Shown in pieces: positions 1 to 7,818 of a stretch of 10,973 nucleotides of DNA. The position numbers and the translations under genes were made by a program. Source of the DNA: an uncultured Phycisphaerales bacterium (GTDB taxonomy: Bacteria > Planctomycetota > Phycisphaerae > Phycisphaerales > UBA1924); the NCBI GenBank assembly GCA_937871415.1, contig CALMQD010000033.1, positions 1-10,973 on the forward strand. The letters run 5' to 3'. Each line of letters begins with the position of its first letter. The first letter of the stretch is position 1. The notes under the pieces were generated by a model. It was given only the letters and a program-made list of their open reading frames with translations, was not told the DNA's origin and searched no databases.

Positions 1-1040
1 TCGGCCTCGGTGAGGGGCGTGTCGAACCCGACGTCGCGGCGCACGGGGCGTCCGACGACCGCGTTGAGCAGCGCCGGTTCAAGCCCCGTGCCGGGGCGCT
101 TGATCGTGATGTCGGACGGCGCGACGGCGTCGCCGGCGCGGAGGCCTTCCTTCCGTCGCACGACGATCGACTGGCGCGACAGGTGGCGGACTTCCTTTTC
201 GATGTCGCTGACGCGTTTGTCGTCGTTGCCGGGTGCGCGGGTGCTTGCCCAGGCGGCGTGGGCGAGCGCAACGTACCGGCGCAACATCGAGGGCTCGAGC
301 GAGGCCGCGTGGTCCGGGCCCTGGGCCTTGCGGTCGAGGGTCAGGTGCTTCTCGAGCACGCTCGCGCCCGCGGCGACGGCGATCGCGCCGGTCTCGACAT
401 CGGGCGTGTGGTCGCTGTAGCCGATCGGTCCGGCGTGCAGGCGTGCGAGGGCGCGCATCGCCCCGATGGCGCTCTTGTTCAGCGGCGTGGGGTAACTGGA
501 GACGCACTGCAGGATCGCGGCGCGCTCGCGGGTGGTTTCGCTCAGCCAGGAGAGGGCCCGACGGACTTCCTCGACAGTGGCGGCGCCGGTCGACAGGACG
601 AGCGGCCTGCCGGTGGCTTCGAGGGCCAGGAGCAGGGGCCGGTGGATGATGTCGGGCGAAGCGGTCTTGTAGGCGTCGAAGCCGACGGTCTCGGCCGCAC
701 GCACGAGTTCGACGCTGAAGACCGTGACGATCGAATGCAGGCCGAGTTCCCGGGCGAGCGCCGTGCAGGCGACCAGGTCCTCGATGCTCATCTCGAGTCG
801 CGAGAGCATCTCGACGGGATCGCGTTCACCGGCCTGCGCCTGGTAGGTTGCAAGGGAAGAAGCGCCGGACATGAGGCGGCGGGCCTCGAAGTACTGGAAC
901 TTCACGGCGTCTGCGCCGGCCTCCTTGGCGGCCCGAACCAGCGCGAGCGCCTGCTCCCGCGAGCCGTCATGGTTGACGCCGATCTCGGCGATGACATATG
1001 GCGGAGATGCGGGGCCGATGGGGGTCCCGGCGATGTGCAT
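1..1040 (-). CDS. neuB: NeuB-family nonulosonic acid synthase (3'-truncated by window edge)
   Basis: This enzyme family condenses phosphoenolpyruvate with an N-acylated hexosamine to make a nine-carbon acidic sugar (sialic, legionaminic or pseudaminic acid) for surface glycans, in the cytoplasm. The reading frame gives 346 residues and runs off the left edge. The TIM-barrel synthase domain spans about residues 13-285, with AEIGVNHDG (18-26), D44 and KFQ (47-49), YKTASPD (124-130, the conserved Lys being K125), STGAA (150-154), CVSSYP (179-184), GYSDHT (207-212) and EKHLTLD (230-236). An antifreeze-like SAF domain follows from about residue 287, ending in the IKRPGTG and DTPLTEA blocks, so only a few codons are missing. 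ATG at 1040 is the only start codon in frame after the stop at 1134-1136; its Shine-Dalgarno is weak. A small gene lies 93 bp upstream on the same strand. The family is certain; which nonulosonic acid is made cannot be read from the sequence. Confidence 0.93.
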   Translation of the reverse strand, partial: MHIAGTPIGPASPPYVIAEIGVNHDGSREQALALVRAAKEAGADAVKFQYFEARRLMSGASSLATYQAQAGERDPVEMLSRLEMSIEDLVACTALARELGLHSIVTVFSVELVRAAETVGFDAYKTASPDIIHRPLLLALEATGRPLVLSTGAATVEEVRRALSWLSETTRERAAILQCVSSYPTPLNKSAIGAMRALARLHAGPIGYSDHTPDVETGAIAVAAGASVLEKHLTLDRKAQGPDHAASLEPSMLRRYVALAHAAWASTRAPGNDDKRVSDIEKEVRHLSRQSIVVRRKEGLRAGDAVAPSDITIKRPGTGLEPALLNAVVGRPVRRDVGFDTPLTEA

Positions 1041-1133
1041 CGGCCATTGTTCGCTGCGTCGGCGGTCCGGGTTGCTGCGGCGTGGGGCGACCGGTTGCGG
1101 GTGCTGGTCGGGTCGACGGCCGATGGCGGTGGG

Positions 1134-1355
1134 TCAGCCGAAGAGGTCGAGGAGGTTCCCCGGTCCGGTGGGACGCTTCGCGACGTCGGCCATGTCCAGG
1201 AACTGCTCGTAGCGGACTACCAGCTCGTTGGGCCTGATCGCGCCGATCCGTTTCATCCGGGCGATGTTCTTTTCCACCTGCGCGCGGAGCGCGGCCTGCA
1301 TTTCCGGCCCGGGCGGAGATGGACGGGTCACCGATGACATGGCCTCGTGGGCCAT
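1134..1355 (-). CDS. Small conserved-looking hypothetical protein (73 aa)
   Basis: I do not recognise this protein. It is mostly helical in character: a Pro/Ser-rich start, then an amphipathic central stretch (about residues 19-57) with RAQVEKNIARMKR and NELVVRYEQFLDMADVAK, and a short tail ending GNLLDLFG. No signal peptide, membrane segment or cysteine is visible. I chose ATG 1355 because GGGGAG lies 8 nt upstream on the minus strand. An in-frame ATG at 1391 would add 12 residues rich in Arg and Pro and looks less likely. The reading frame stops at 1134, 93 bp before the neuB-like gene on the same strand, so the two may be co-transcribed. The strong ribosome-binding site and the non-random helical composition argue that it is real, but its role is unknown. 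Confidence 0.6.
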   Translation of the reverse strand: MAHEAMSSVTRPSPPGPEMQAALRAQVEKNIARMKRIGAIRPNELVVRYEQFLDMADVAKRPTGPGNLLDLFG

Positions 1356-1626
1356 CGTCGGCACTCCCCGATTCCGGCTTGGGCGCCGCAAGAGCGGCGG
1401 TGAGGACCAGATTTCCGATCGCCCGCGTTCATGTTCCAGGCTGGCAGGAGCGCACGGATTGCCCCCGTCGCACAGGCCTCAGGTTTCGACACCGGCCGCC
1501 CGTTCGGGGCCCAGAATCCGGTCACGGGAGGCGAGCGCCGAGCGGCCCGGGCCCGAGGGAAGCCCGAGAACGCATTCGCGGAGCGCGCCCGGTGGAACGG
1601 AGTTCTCGCCCCTACGGTTGCGGGCC

Positions 1627-3825
1627 ATGCCCGTTCCCCGCATCGCTATCGTCGGCCGCCCCAACGTCGGCAAATCCAGCCTGCTCAACATGCTGGCGCG
1701 CGACAAGGTGTCGATCGTTGACGACACCCCCGGCACGACGCGCGACCGCGTGAGCATCCTCACCGACCTGCCTCCCCCCGGGCAGGGCGACGACTCTCCC
1801 GACGTCACCACGGTCGAGGTCACCGACACCGGCGGGTACGGCGTGTACGTGGTCGAGGGACGGCGCTACGACGAAGTGGGGGCGGACCTCGCGTCGCTGA
1901 CCGACGACATCGAGCGGCAGATCGCGCTGGCCGTTGAATCGGCCCAGATCGTGCTGTTCGTCATCGACGCGCAGGCGGGCATCACGGCTCACGATCAGAC
2001 GATCGCGCGCCTGCTGCGCGAGCGGGTCCTGGGGCGGAAGCCCCAGCGCGGCAAGGGAGGACCGGGCACGGGCGTGGAGGTCGCCGACGGCGCGCCCGCG
2101 AGCGAGAGCGGGCACGAGGTGCCGCTCTCCGGACAGGCCGAGAGCGGACGGGCGTTCACGGAACCGCCGCGGGTGTTGATCGTCGCGAACAAGTGCGACG
2201 GCCCGCGCTGGGAAGCGCACGCGTACGAGGCCGCGGCCCTGGGCTTCGGCGAGCCGCTGCCCGTGAGCGCCAAGAGCAACTACTTCCGGCGCGACTTCAT
2301 CGACAGGCTGTACGAAACGCTGGAGAGGATCCCGGGCGTGGTGAAAGGGCAGATCAAGGACGACCCGGCGACCACGGGCGTGAAGCTCGCGATCATCGGC
2401 AAGCGCAACGCGGGCAAGAGTTCGCTGGTGAACGCGCTGGCGGGCGCGAAGCGCGTCATCGTCTCCGAGATCGCCGGCACGACGCGCGACGCGGTCGACG
2501 TGCGCTTCGAGATGGACGGCAAGGTCTTCACGGCGATCGACACCGCGGGCCTGCGGAAGAAGAAGAGTTTCGCCGACCGCATCGAGTGGTGGGCGTTCGA
2601 CCGTGCGTCGAGGGCGATCGAGCGGGCCGACGTCGTGCTCATGCTCATCGACGCGACACTCCCGCCGAGCCAGGTCGACCAGCAACTCGCGCAGCTGGTC
2701 CGCAAGAGCCACAAGCCGGCGATCCTGGTCGTGAACAAGTGGGACCTGGTGGAGGGGAAAGCGGCCACGGCCGGGCGGAACCGGGGCAAGCCCATCACGC
2801 CGCAGATGTACGAGGAGTATCTGCGCGAGGAGGTCAAGGCCCTGGCCAACGCGCCGATCTCGTTCGTCTCGGCCAAGAACGTGACGAACATCCAGGCGAC
2901 GGTGCGCCTGGCGCTGGAACTGCACGAGCAGGCGGGCCAGCGCGTCGGCACCGGCAAACTCAACCGGCTGCTGCGCCACATCCTCGAGACGCGCGGGCCC
3001 AGCAGCAAACTCGGCACGTTCGCCAAGGTCTACTTCGCGGCCCAGGTGCGGACGCACCCGCCGACGATCGTGCTCGTTGTCAACCGGCCCGAGCTGTTCA
3101 TCCACAACTACCAGAAGTTCCTGCTCAATCAGATGCGCAAGCACCTGCCCTTCCCCGAGGTGCCCATCAACCTCATCATCAAGGGGCGCAAGACCGCAAC
3201 GAAACTCCACGAACTGGTCCCCGAGGGCGAGTTTGTTCCCGGCGCGGCCCGCGGCGGGAGCGACCGGGCGCTCGAAGAGTGGAGCGGAGACGACGAGACG
3301 CTCGCGCGTCAGGCCTTCGAAGAACTCGGCGTCGACCTGGGCGAGACCCTGCAGAACTTCGACGAGGCCGAGAAGAGCGGCGACGGGGACGAGGAGTTGG
3401 AAGAGGGCGGCCGGGGCGAGGACTTCGGGGGCGATGCGCCGCCGATGGAGTTGGGTGACGATGACGACTCGGAGCCCGAGGCCGATTCGCGCGAGCACGG
3501 CGGAACACTCCCGGACGAGGCCGAGCCGCGCAGCAAGCCGGAGCGAGTGACGGGTGAGGGCGAGAAGCCGGCGCCGAAAGCCGCGGCGGCGACTTCGCGC
3601 GTCCGGTCGGCCGTCGGCAAGAAGAGCAAGACAAGCGCTCGCAATGCGAAGAAGGCTCGCGTGAAGGCGACAGTCAAGCCGAAGGCCAAGAGCGCAGGAA
3701 AGACCAAGCCGAAGGCGGCATCGAAGGCCAAGGCCGTCTCCAAGTCGAAGGCTGCGGGCAAGAAGGCCGCGCCGTCGAAGAAGCCGGCGGCCAAGAAGAC
3801 GGCCAAGGCCCGGAAGAAGAAGTAA
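1627..3825 (+). CDS. der: Ribosome-assembly GTPase Der (EngA) with insert and H1-like C-terminal tail
   Basis: Der is an essential tandem-domain GTPase that acts in late assembly of the 50S ribosomal subunit. G domain 1 has GRPNVGKSS (10-18), TTRD (37-40), DTGG (67-70) and NKCD (188-191). G domain 2 has GKRNAGKSS (258-266), TTRD (285-288), DTAG (305-308), NKWD (370-373) and SAK (415-417). The C-terminal KH-like domain covers about 442-522 (NRLLRHIL through NLIIKGRK). The protein is 732 residues, against about 440-500 for typical Der. The excess is a low-complexity insert at about 136-180, just before NKCD, and a 200-residue tail: acidic at about 550-625, then Lys/Ala-rich at 665-732 (26 Lys in 68). 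The frame is open further upstream, but ATG 1627 places MPVPRIAIVG exactly where Der proteins begin. The ribosome-binding site is weak. maf follows after 6 bp, which suggests one transcript. Confidence 0.96.
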   Translation: MPVPRIAIVGRPNVGKSSLLNMLARDKVSIVDDTPGTTRDRVSILTDLPPPGQGDDSPDVTTVEVTDTGGYGVYVVEGRRYDEVGADLASLTDDIERQIALAVESAQIVLFVIDAQAGITAHDQTIARLLRERVLGRKPQRGKGGPGTGVEVADGAPASESGHEVPLSGQAESGRAFTEPPRVLIVANKCDGPRWEAHAYEAAALGFGEPLPVSAKSNYFRRDFIDRLYETLERIPGVVKGQIKDDPATTGVKLAIIGKRNAGKSSLVNALAGAKRVIVSEIAGTTRDAVDVRFEMDGKVFTAIDTAGLRKKKSFADRIEWWAFDRASRAIERADVVLMLIDATLPPSQVDQQLAQLVRKSHKPAILVVNKWDLVEGKAATAGRNRGKPITPQMYEEYLREEVKALANAPISFVSAKNVTNIQATVRLALELHEQAGQRVGTGKLNRLLRHILETRGPSSKLGTFAKVYFAAQVRTHPPTIVLVVNRPELFIHNYQKFLLNQMRKHLPFPEVPINLIIKGRKTATKLHELVPEGEFVPGAARGGSDRALEEWSGDDETLARQAFEELGVDLGETLQNFDEAEKSGDGDEELEEGGRGEDFGGDAPPMELGDDDDSEPEADSREHGGTLPDEAEPRSKPERVTGEGEKPAPKAAAATSRVRSAVGKKSKTSARNAKKARVKATVKPKAKSAGKTKPKAASKAKAVSKSKAAGKKAAPSKKPAAKKTAKARKKK

Positions 3826-3831
3826 GACGCG

Positions 3832-4491
3832 ATGACGCCGGGATCGGCATCAGCCCCGCTCGTGCTCCTGGCGTCGCGATCACCCCGCCGGCGCGAACTG
3901 CTCGACGCGGCGGGCGTGGCGTACATCGCGCGCCACCCCGGGATCGACGACACCATGCTGCAGGCCGGTGTCGCGCCGCCCGAGCACTACGCCGCCGGCC
4001 TGGCGTACCTGAAGGCCGATGCGGCGATCCGCCATAACGTGTTCGCGGCGCAGGAAATCGCCCGTGCGGCCTGGGTGCTCGGGGCCGACACGGCGGTGGT
4101 GAAGGGCTCGCTGCTCATCGGCACGCCGCGGGACGAGGCGGACGCCGAGCGGATCATCCGTCTTCTGAGCGACGGCGTGCACGACGTGGTGACGGGCGTG
4201 GCGCTGGTGCGGCCGGTGGCTGCGAGCGCGCACGTTGGCGCTTCGAGCGGAGAGACGGCGCCGGCGCGTCGAGTTCTGCTCGTCGACCGCGCGCGCGTGC
4301 AGGTCGGCGCGTTGAGCGAAACACAGATCCGCGAGTACCTCGCGAGCGGGCTGTGGCAGGGCAAGGCCGGGGCGTACAACCTCGCCGAGCGGCTCAAGGC
4401 GGGATGGCCGATCGAATACCAAGGCGACCCGGGCACGATCATGGGCCTGCCGACGCGGAAACTCGTGCCGCTGCTGTCGCGGTTGGGGTGA
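3832..4491 (+). CDS. maf: Maf-family nucleoside triphosphate pyrophosphatase (divergent)
   Basis: Maf proteins hydrolyse non-canonical or pyrimidine nucleoside triphosphates to the monophosphate and pyrophosphate, a house-cleaning role also linked to septum formation. This one has 219 residues. It shows LLASRSPRRRELL (12-24), K61 in YLKAD, GADT (84-87), HDVVTGVAL (117-125), GKAGAYNLAE (177-186) and IMGLPTRKL (203-211), in the family order. Two normally conserved positions differ: the usual GKP block after GADT reads GTP (97-99), and the usual AYAIQG reads AYNLAE. There is also a low-complexity insert at about 128-148. ATG 3832 lies 6 bp after the der stop, so the two genes are probably co-transcribed. 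Family membership is clear; substrate and full catalytic competence are uncertain because of the substitutions. Confidence 0.87.
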   Translation: MTPGSASAPLVLLASRSPRRRELLDAAGVAYIARHPGIDDTMLQAGVAPPEHYAAGLAYLKADAAIRHNVFAAQEIARAAWVLGADTAVVKGSLLIGTPRDEADAERIIRLLSDGVHDVVTGVALVRPVAASAHVGASSGETAPARRVLLVDRARVQVGALSETQIREYLASGLWQGKAGAYNLAERLKAGWPIEYQGDPGTIMGLPTRKLVPLLSRLG

Positions 4492-4544
4492 AGCGCGCCG
4501 CTCGCGCCTTGGCGTTCAAACGCATCGCTGTTCGGCGCGACTTC
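4490..4544. terminator. Imperfect inverted repeat between convergent maf and cysS, possible bidirectional terminator
   Basis: GAAGCGCGCCG at 4490-4500 pairs with CGGCGCGACTTC at 4533-4544, giving 11 pairs with one bulged base. The loop itself contains a small GCGT-TCAA-ACGC hairpin (4512-4523). It begins at the maf stop codon and lies about 70 bp beyond the cysS stop, exactly where two converging transcripts would need to end. There is no U-tract on either strand, so intrinsic termination is not proven. High GC makes chance hairpins common. Confidence 0.4.
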
Positions 4545-4611
4545 AGTGTGGAAGCCGGACGACTCCGAACCTCCGTGCGCCTGTCCTGGCACTCGAAACA
4601 GAAGCCGCGGC

Positions 4612-6309
4612 TCAGGACCGGCGCACTTCCACCTTGCCCCCGGCGACGTCCTTGATCGCGTACCCCATCTTCGCGAGTTCATCGCGGATGGCGTCGGAGC
4701 GGGCGAAGTCCTTGGCCTTCTTGGCTTGCACGCGGTCCTCGAGCCTCGCGATCACGGCGGGATCGGGGTCGCAGCCGACGAAGACGCCGATCGACGTCTG
4801 TGCCTGGACCGGCTTTTCGAGTTCGAGCACGCCCAGCACGCGGTCGAAGGCGCGGACCAGCTCGATGTCGGCGGTGCTCGGGGCCGGCACGTCGTTGATG
4901 AACCTGTTGAGCGCGCCGATCGCGCCGGCAACGTTGAGGTCCTCGCTCATGGATTCGATGAACGATGCGCGGGCGGCCTCGCGGGGCGCGAGCGTGGCCC
5001 GGCCGTCGCCGGTCGGCGGGGTCTCGACGAACCGGCGCCAGCGCTCGACGATGCGGGCCGAGTCGCGCAGGCCCTGCATCGTGAAGTTCGCGTTCGAGCG
5101 GTAGTGGGTCTTCACGAGTTCGAGCCGAACGGCGGCGGGCTCGAAGCCGTGGGGCGGCTCGAACAACTGGCGCGCCGTGAAGAAGTTGCCCTTGCTCTTG
5201 GACATCTTCTCGCCCTCGACGAACAGGTGACGCGCGTGGAACCAGTGGCGGGCGAAGCCGCCGCGGGCCTCGGCGGCGGCCTGGTCGTTGCAGAACGCGC
5301 ACACGCTCTGGGCGACCTCGCACTCGTGGTGCGGGAAGATGTTGTCCTCGCCGCCGGAGTGAACGTCGATCACGCTCGGGGTCGTGCCGGGGTGGTCCAG
5401 GAGCCGCGCGAGCGCCGCGTCGCCGAGCAGGCGCCGCGCGCTCATGACGGTGCACTCGATGTGCCAGCCGGGATAGCCCGGGCCGAGCTGCTCTTCGGCG
5501 GGTGCGCCCGGGACCACGGGGGAAGGCCACTTCATGATGTGGGCCGCGTCCTCTTTCCAGAGCAGGAAGTCGGCCGGGTCGCGCTTCTCGGATTGGTTGG
5601 CCGCGGCGATGCGCTCGCCGGCGCCCTCGCGGAGGGAGTCGAGCGTGTTGCCGCTCAGGGCGCCGTAACTCGGGAAGCGGCGGACGTCGAAGTAGATCGC
5701 GCGCTTCCCGGGCTGCCCGGCTGCGTAGGCGTAGCCGCGGGCGAGCAGGTGCTCGATCACGCTCCGCATGCCGTCGATGTTGGCGGTGGCGCGCGGCATG
5801 AGGCTCGCATCCTTCTGCGCCTCGATCGCGACCTTCAGGCCCAGCCGGCGCGCGTCCTCCTGGAAGCGCACGGCGTAGAACGCCGCGATCGCGTACGGAT
5901 CGCGCGGGTCGATGCTCACGTCCGCGGGCAGTTTGCCCGACTTCTTGGCCTCGGCCAGGCGACGCCCGGCGACGGCCATGCGGTCCTCGCCGTTCTCGCC
6001 CCCCTCGCTGTCGTCGGTCATGTGCCCGACGTCGGTGATGTTCATCACGTGCAGCACGGTGCGCCCGGCGCCCCCGGCGCCCGCCTCGCTCTCGAGGCGG
6101 CACAGGGGGGATTCGAGCCAGCGTCGCAGCACGTCGGCCGCGAGGAAGGACCGGAAGTTCCCGATGTGCGCGTCGTCGTAGACCGTCGGCCCGCAGGAGT
6201 AGAAGGTGATCCGCTTCGGATCGGCGGGGCGCACGGGCTCGACGGAGCGTGTCGCGGTGTTGTAGAGCCTGAAGGGCGGGGTGGGCCCGTTGGGAGCGGC
6301 GCTGGTCAT
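4612..6309 (-). CDS. cysS: Cysteinyl-tRNA synthetase
   Basis: This class I synthetase charges tRNA-Cys with cysteine in the cytoplasm. The protein has 565 residues, longer than the roughly 460 of E. coli CysS. The signature CGPTVYDDAHIGN (39-51) carries the HIGH-type HIGN motif. The zinc site is complete, with C39, C286 (GWHIECT), H327 and E331 (FPHHECE). KMSKSKGN is at 368-375. A DALR-type helical region (about 400-500) and the C-terminal KDFARSDAIRDEL block (533-545) follow. Extra length comes from a Gly/Ala-rich loop (about 75-82), an acidic insert after NITDVGHMTDD (about 97-110) and another near 265-280. ATG 6309 starts a normal N-terminus but has no clear Shine-Dalgarno. It lies 51 bp downstream of the CNNM gene stop and is probably the last gene of the ybeY operon. 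Confidence 0.97.
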   Translation of the reverse strand: MTSAAPNGPTPPFRLYNTATRSVEPVRPADPKRITFYSCGPTVYDDAHIGNFRSFLAADVLRRWLESPLCRLESEAGAGGAGRTVLHVMNITDVGHMTDDSEGGENGEDRMAVAGRRLAEAKKSGKLPADVSIDPRDPYAIAAFYAVRFQEDARRLGLKVAIEAQKDASLMPRATANIDGMRSVIEHLLARGYAYAAGQPGKRAIYFDVRRFPSYGALSGNTLDSLREGAGERIAAANQSEKRDPADFLLWKEDAAHIMKWPSPVVPGAPAEEQLGPGYPGWHIECTVMSARRLLGDAALARLLDHPGTTPSVIDVHSGGEDNIFPHHECEVAQSVCAFCNDQAAAEARGGFARHWFHARHLFVEGEKMSKSKGNFFTARQLFEPPHGFEPAAVRLELVKTHYRSNANFTMQGLRDSARIVERWRRFVETPPTGDGRATLAPREAARASFIESMSEDLNVAGAIGALNRFINDVPAPSTADIELVRAFDRVLGVLELEKPVQAQTSIGVFVGCDPDPAVIARLEDRVQAKKAKDFARSDAIRDELAKMGYAIKDVAGGKVEVRRS

Positions 6310-6360
6310 GGGCCCATGATATCGGCCGATGGCGGCGTGCCCGTTGGTGACGAGCGGAGA

Positions 6361-7818
6361 TCACTTCCCGCCGCGGGCGGGTTCTTCGCTCTGCCCGCCG
6401 TCGGGCTGGGCGGGGTGCTCGGCGAGCGCTTCCTGGCGTTCCTTTTCGCGGGCCTCGCGCACCTCGGGGCGCACCGCGATGCGCACCCGGACGACGCGCA
6501 TCGGCGTCGCCTCGAGCACGGTCACGAGCGCATCGCCCACCTCGAAACTCTCGTTGATCTCGGGGATGCGTCCCATGTGCGTGGTGACGAAGCCGCCGAG
6601 CGTGTCGTAGTCGTCGCCCTCCGGCACGGAGACGCCCAACCCTTCGATCGCCTCGTTCACGTCGATGATCGCCGCCCGGGCGTCGATGTCGGCGAGCCAC
6701 TGCGACTCTTTGACTTCGATGCGGGGCGGTTCGTCCTCGGCCTTCTCGTACTCGTCCTGGATCTCACCGAAGACCTCTTCGATCACGTCCTCGAGCGAGA
6801 CGACGCCGGCGGCCCCGCCGTACTCGTCGGCGACCATCGCGACGTGGACGCGCTTGTCGACGAACTCCTGCGCCAGTTCGCGGACGGTCTTGGTCTCGGG
6901 TACGAAGAGGGCTGGGCGCAGGATGGCCTTGAGGTCGAAGCCCCGCGCCGAGCCGCCCCCGGTGTCGCCCGCGAGCCACTTGAGCAGGTCCTTGACGTAG
7001 AAGAACCCGACGACGTCGTCGAGCGTGCCGCCTGCGCGGTAGACAGGGATGCGCGAGTGGCGCGCTTTGCGCACGAACGCGGTGATCGCGCCGAGGTTGT
7101 TGGTCATCTCGAGCGCCTCGACTTCACGCCGGGGCGTCATGATCTGGCCGACCGAGGTCTGGCGCAGGCCGATGACGGCCTCGATCATCGCCGCCTGGTC
7201 CTCGTCGATCTGCCCGCCGCGCTCCCCCTCGGTCACGGCGCTGAGCAGGTCGGCCTCGAGTTCCGCGCCCTGGTCGTTCTTGTGCTTGCCGGTGAGCAGC
7301 CGCACCGCCGCGTCGATCGCACGCTCGGCGGGCGCCAGGGGGCGCATCGCCAGGTAGACGAAGCGCGCCAGCCCGCTCATCCGCAGGACCGCGGCCTCGC
7401 CGGCGTGGCGCGCCCACGCCTGCGGGACCAGCACCGAGACGATCCACATCGCCACCGCGCCGGCGACGATGCCCCAGAGGGCGTGTCGCGGCTCGACGAC
7501 CAGCGGCGCCTGGCCCGGCTCGCCGCCGCTGATCGCGGCGCGGTTGAGCAGCGCCTGTTCCGCCGCCGCGAACCACCACACGAGCGCCACGACCGCGACG
7601 AGGTTGAAGACGACGCGCACCATCGCAGCGCACCGCGCGTGCCCGGGTACATCCGCGAGGATCCTTATGATGCGCCGCTGCTGTCCCTTTGACCCGCGCC
7701 GCGCCGCCAGTTCTTCGAGGCGGTTGCGCGACAGGTCCAGGAGCGCCAGGTGCAGCACGCTCAGCAGTCCGCTGATCAGCAGGCACGCGATCGCGAGCAG
7801 TCCGGCCCAGGTCAGCAT
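6361..7818 (-). CDS. CNNM/CorC-type membrane protein with CBS pair (hemolysin C family)
   Basis: A 485-residue inner-membrane protein of the family linked to magnesium and cobalt efflux or homeostasis; older annotation calls it hemolysin. Three hydrophobic segments of a CNNM (DUF21) domain are seen at about 4-28, 66-86 and 113-132. A cytosolic CBS pair follows: the first around IMTPRREVEAL to FFYVKDLLKW (226-281), the second around ILRPALFVPETKTVRELAQ (299-317) to the hallmark ADEYGGAAGVVSLEDVIEEVFGEI, which ends at 353. A C-terminal CorC_HlyC domain covers about 367-452 with YDTLGGFV (404-411). The tail is charged. ATG 7818 overlaps the ybeY stop (ATGCTGA), with a G-rich ribosome-binding stretch just upstream, so translation is probably coupled to ybeY. 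The neighbourhood matches the common ybeY-ybeX (CorC) pairing. Transported ion and direction are inferred from the family only. Confidence 0.93.
   Translation of the reverse strand: MLTWAGLLAIACLLISGLLSVLHLALLDLSRNRLEELAARRGSKGQQRRIIRILADVPGHARCAAMVRVVFNLVAVVALVWWFAAAEQALLNRAAISGGEPGQAPLVVEPRHALWGIVAGAVAMWIVSVLVPQAWARHAGEAAVLRMSGLARFVYLAMRPLAPAERAIDAAVRLLTGKHKNDQGAELEADLLSAVTEGERGGQIDEDQAAMIEAVIGLRQTSVGQIMTPRREVEALEMTNNLGAITAFVRKARHSRIPVYRAGGTLDDVVGFFYVKDLLKWLAGDTGGGSARGFDLKAILRPALFVPETKTVRELAQEFVDKRVHVAMVADEYGGAAGVVSLEDVIEEVFGEIQDEYEKAEDEPPRIEVKESQWLADIDARAAIIDVNEAIEGLGVSVPEGDDYDTLGGFVTTHMGRIPEINESFEVGDALVTVLEATPMRVVRVRIAVRPEVREAREKERQEALAEHPAQPDGGQSEEPARGGK

Noticed and set aside
1544..1553. 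Perfect 10-bp palindrome GGCCCGGGCC upstream of der as an operator
   Set aside because: A palindrome made only of G and C is expected by chance in DNA of this composition, and no second copy or promoter is evident.
1228..1626. Possible N-terminal extension of Der from an upstream ATG in the same frame
   Set aside because: The extra residues are low complexity, overlap the small minus-strand gene, and precede MPVPRIAIVG, which is itself a typical Der N-terminus.
1612..3498. Long open frame on the - strand opposite der
   Set aside because: It is a shadow of the der codons (His/Arg/Leu/Val-rich, no motif); der is certain on the + strand.
4546..7692. Very long open frame on the + strand opposite cysS and the CNNM gene
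   Set aside because: Its translation is Arg/Gly/Val/Asp-rich with no family motif, and the opposite strand holds unmistakable cysS and CNNM genes. Long antisense frames are expected in DNA this GC-rich.
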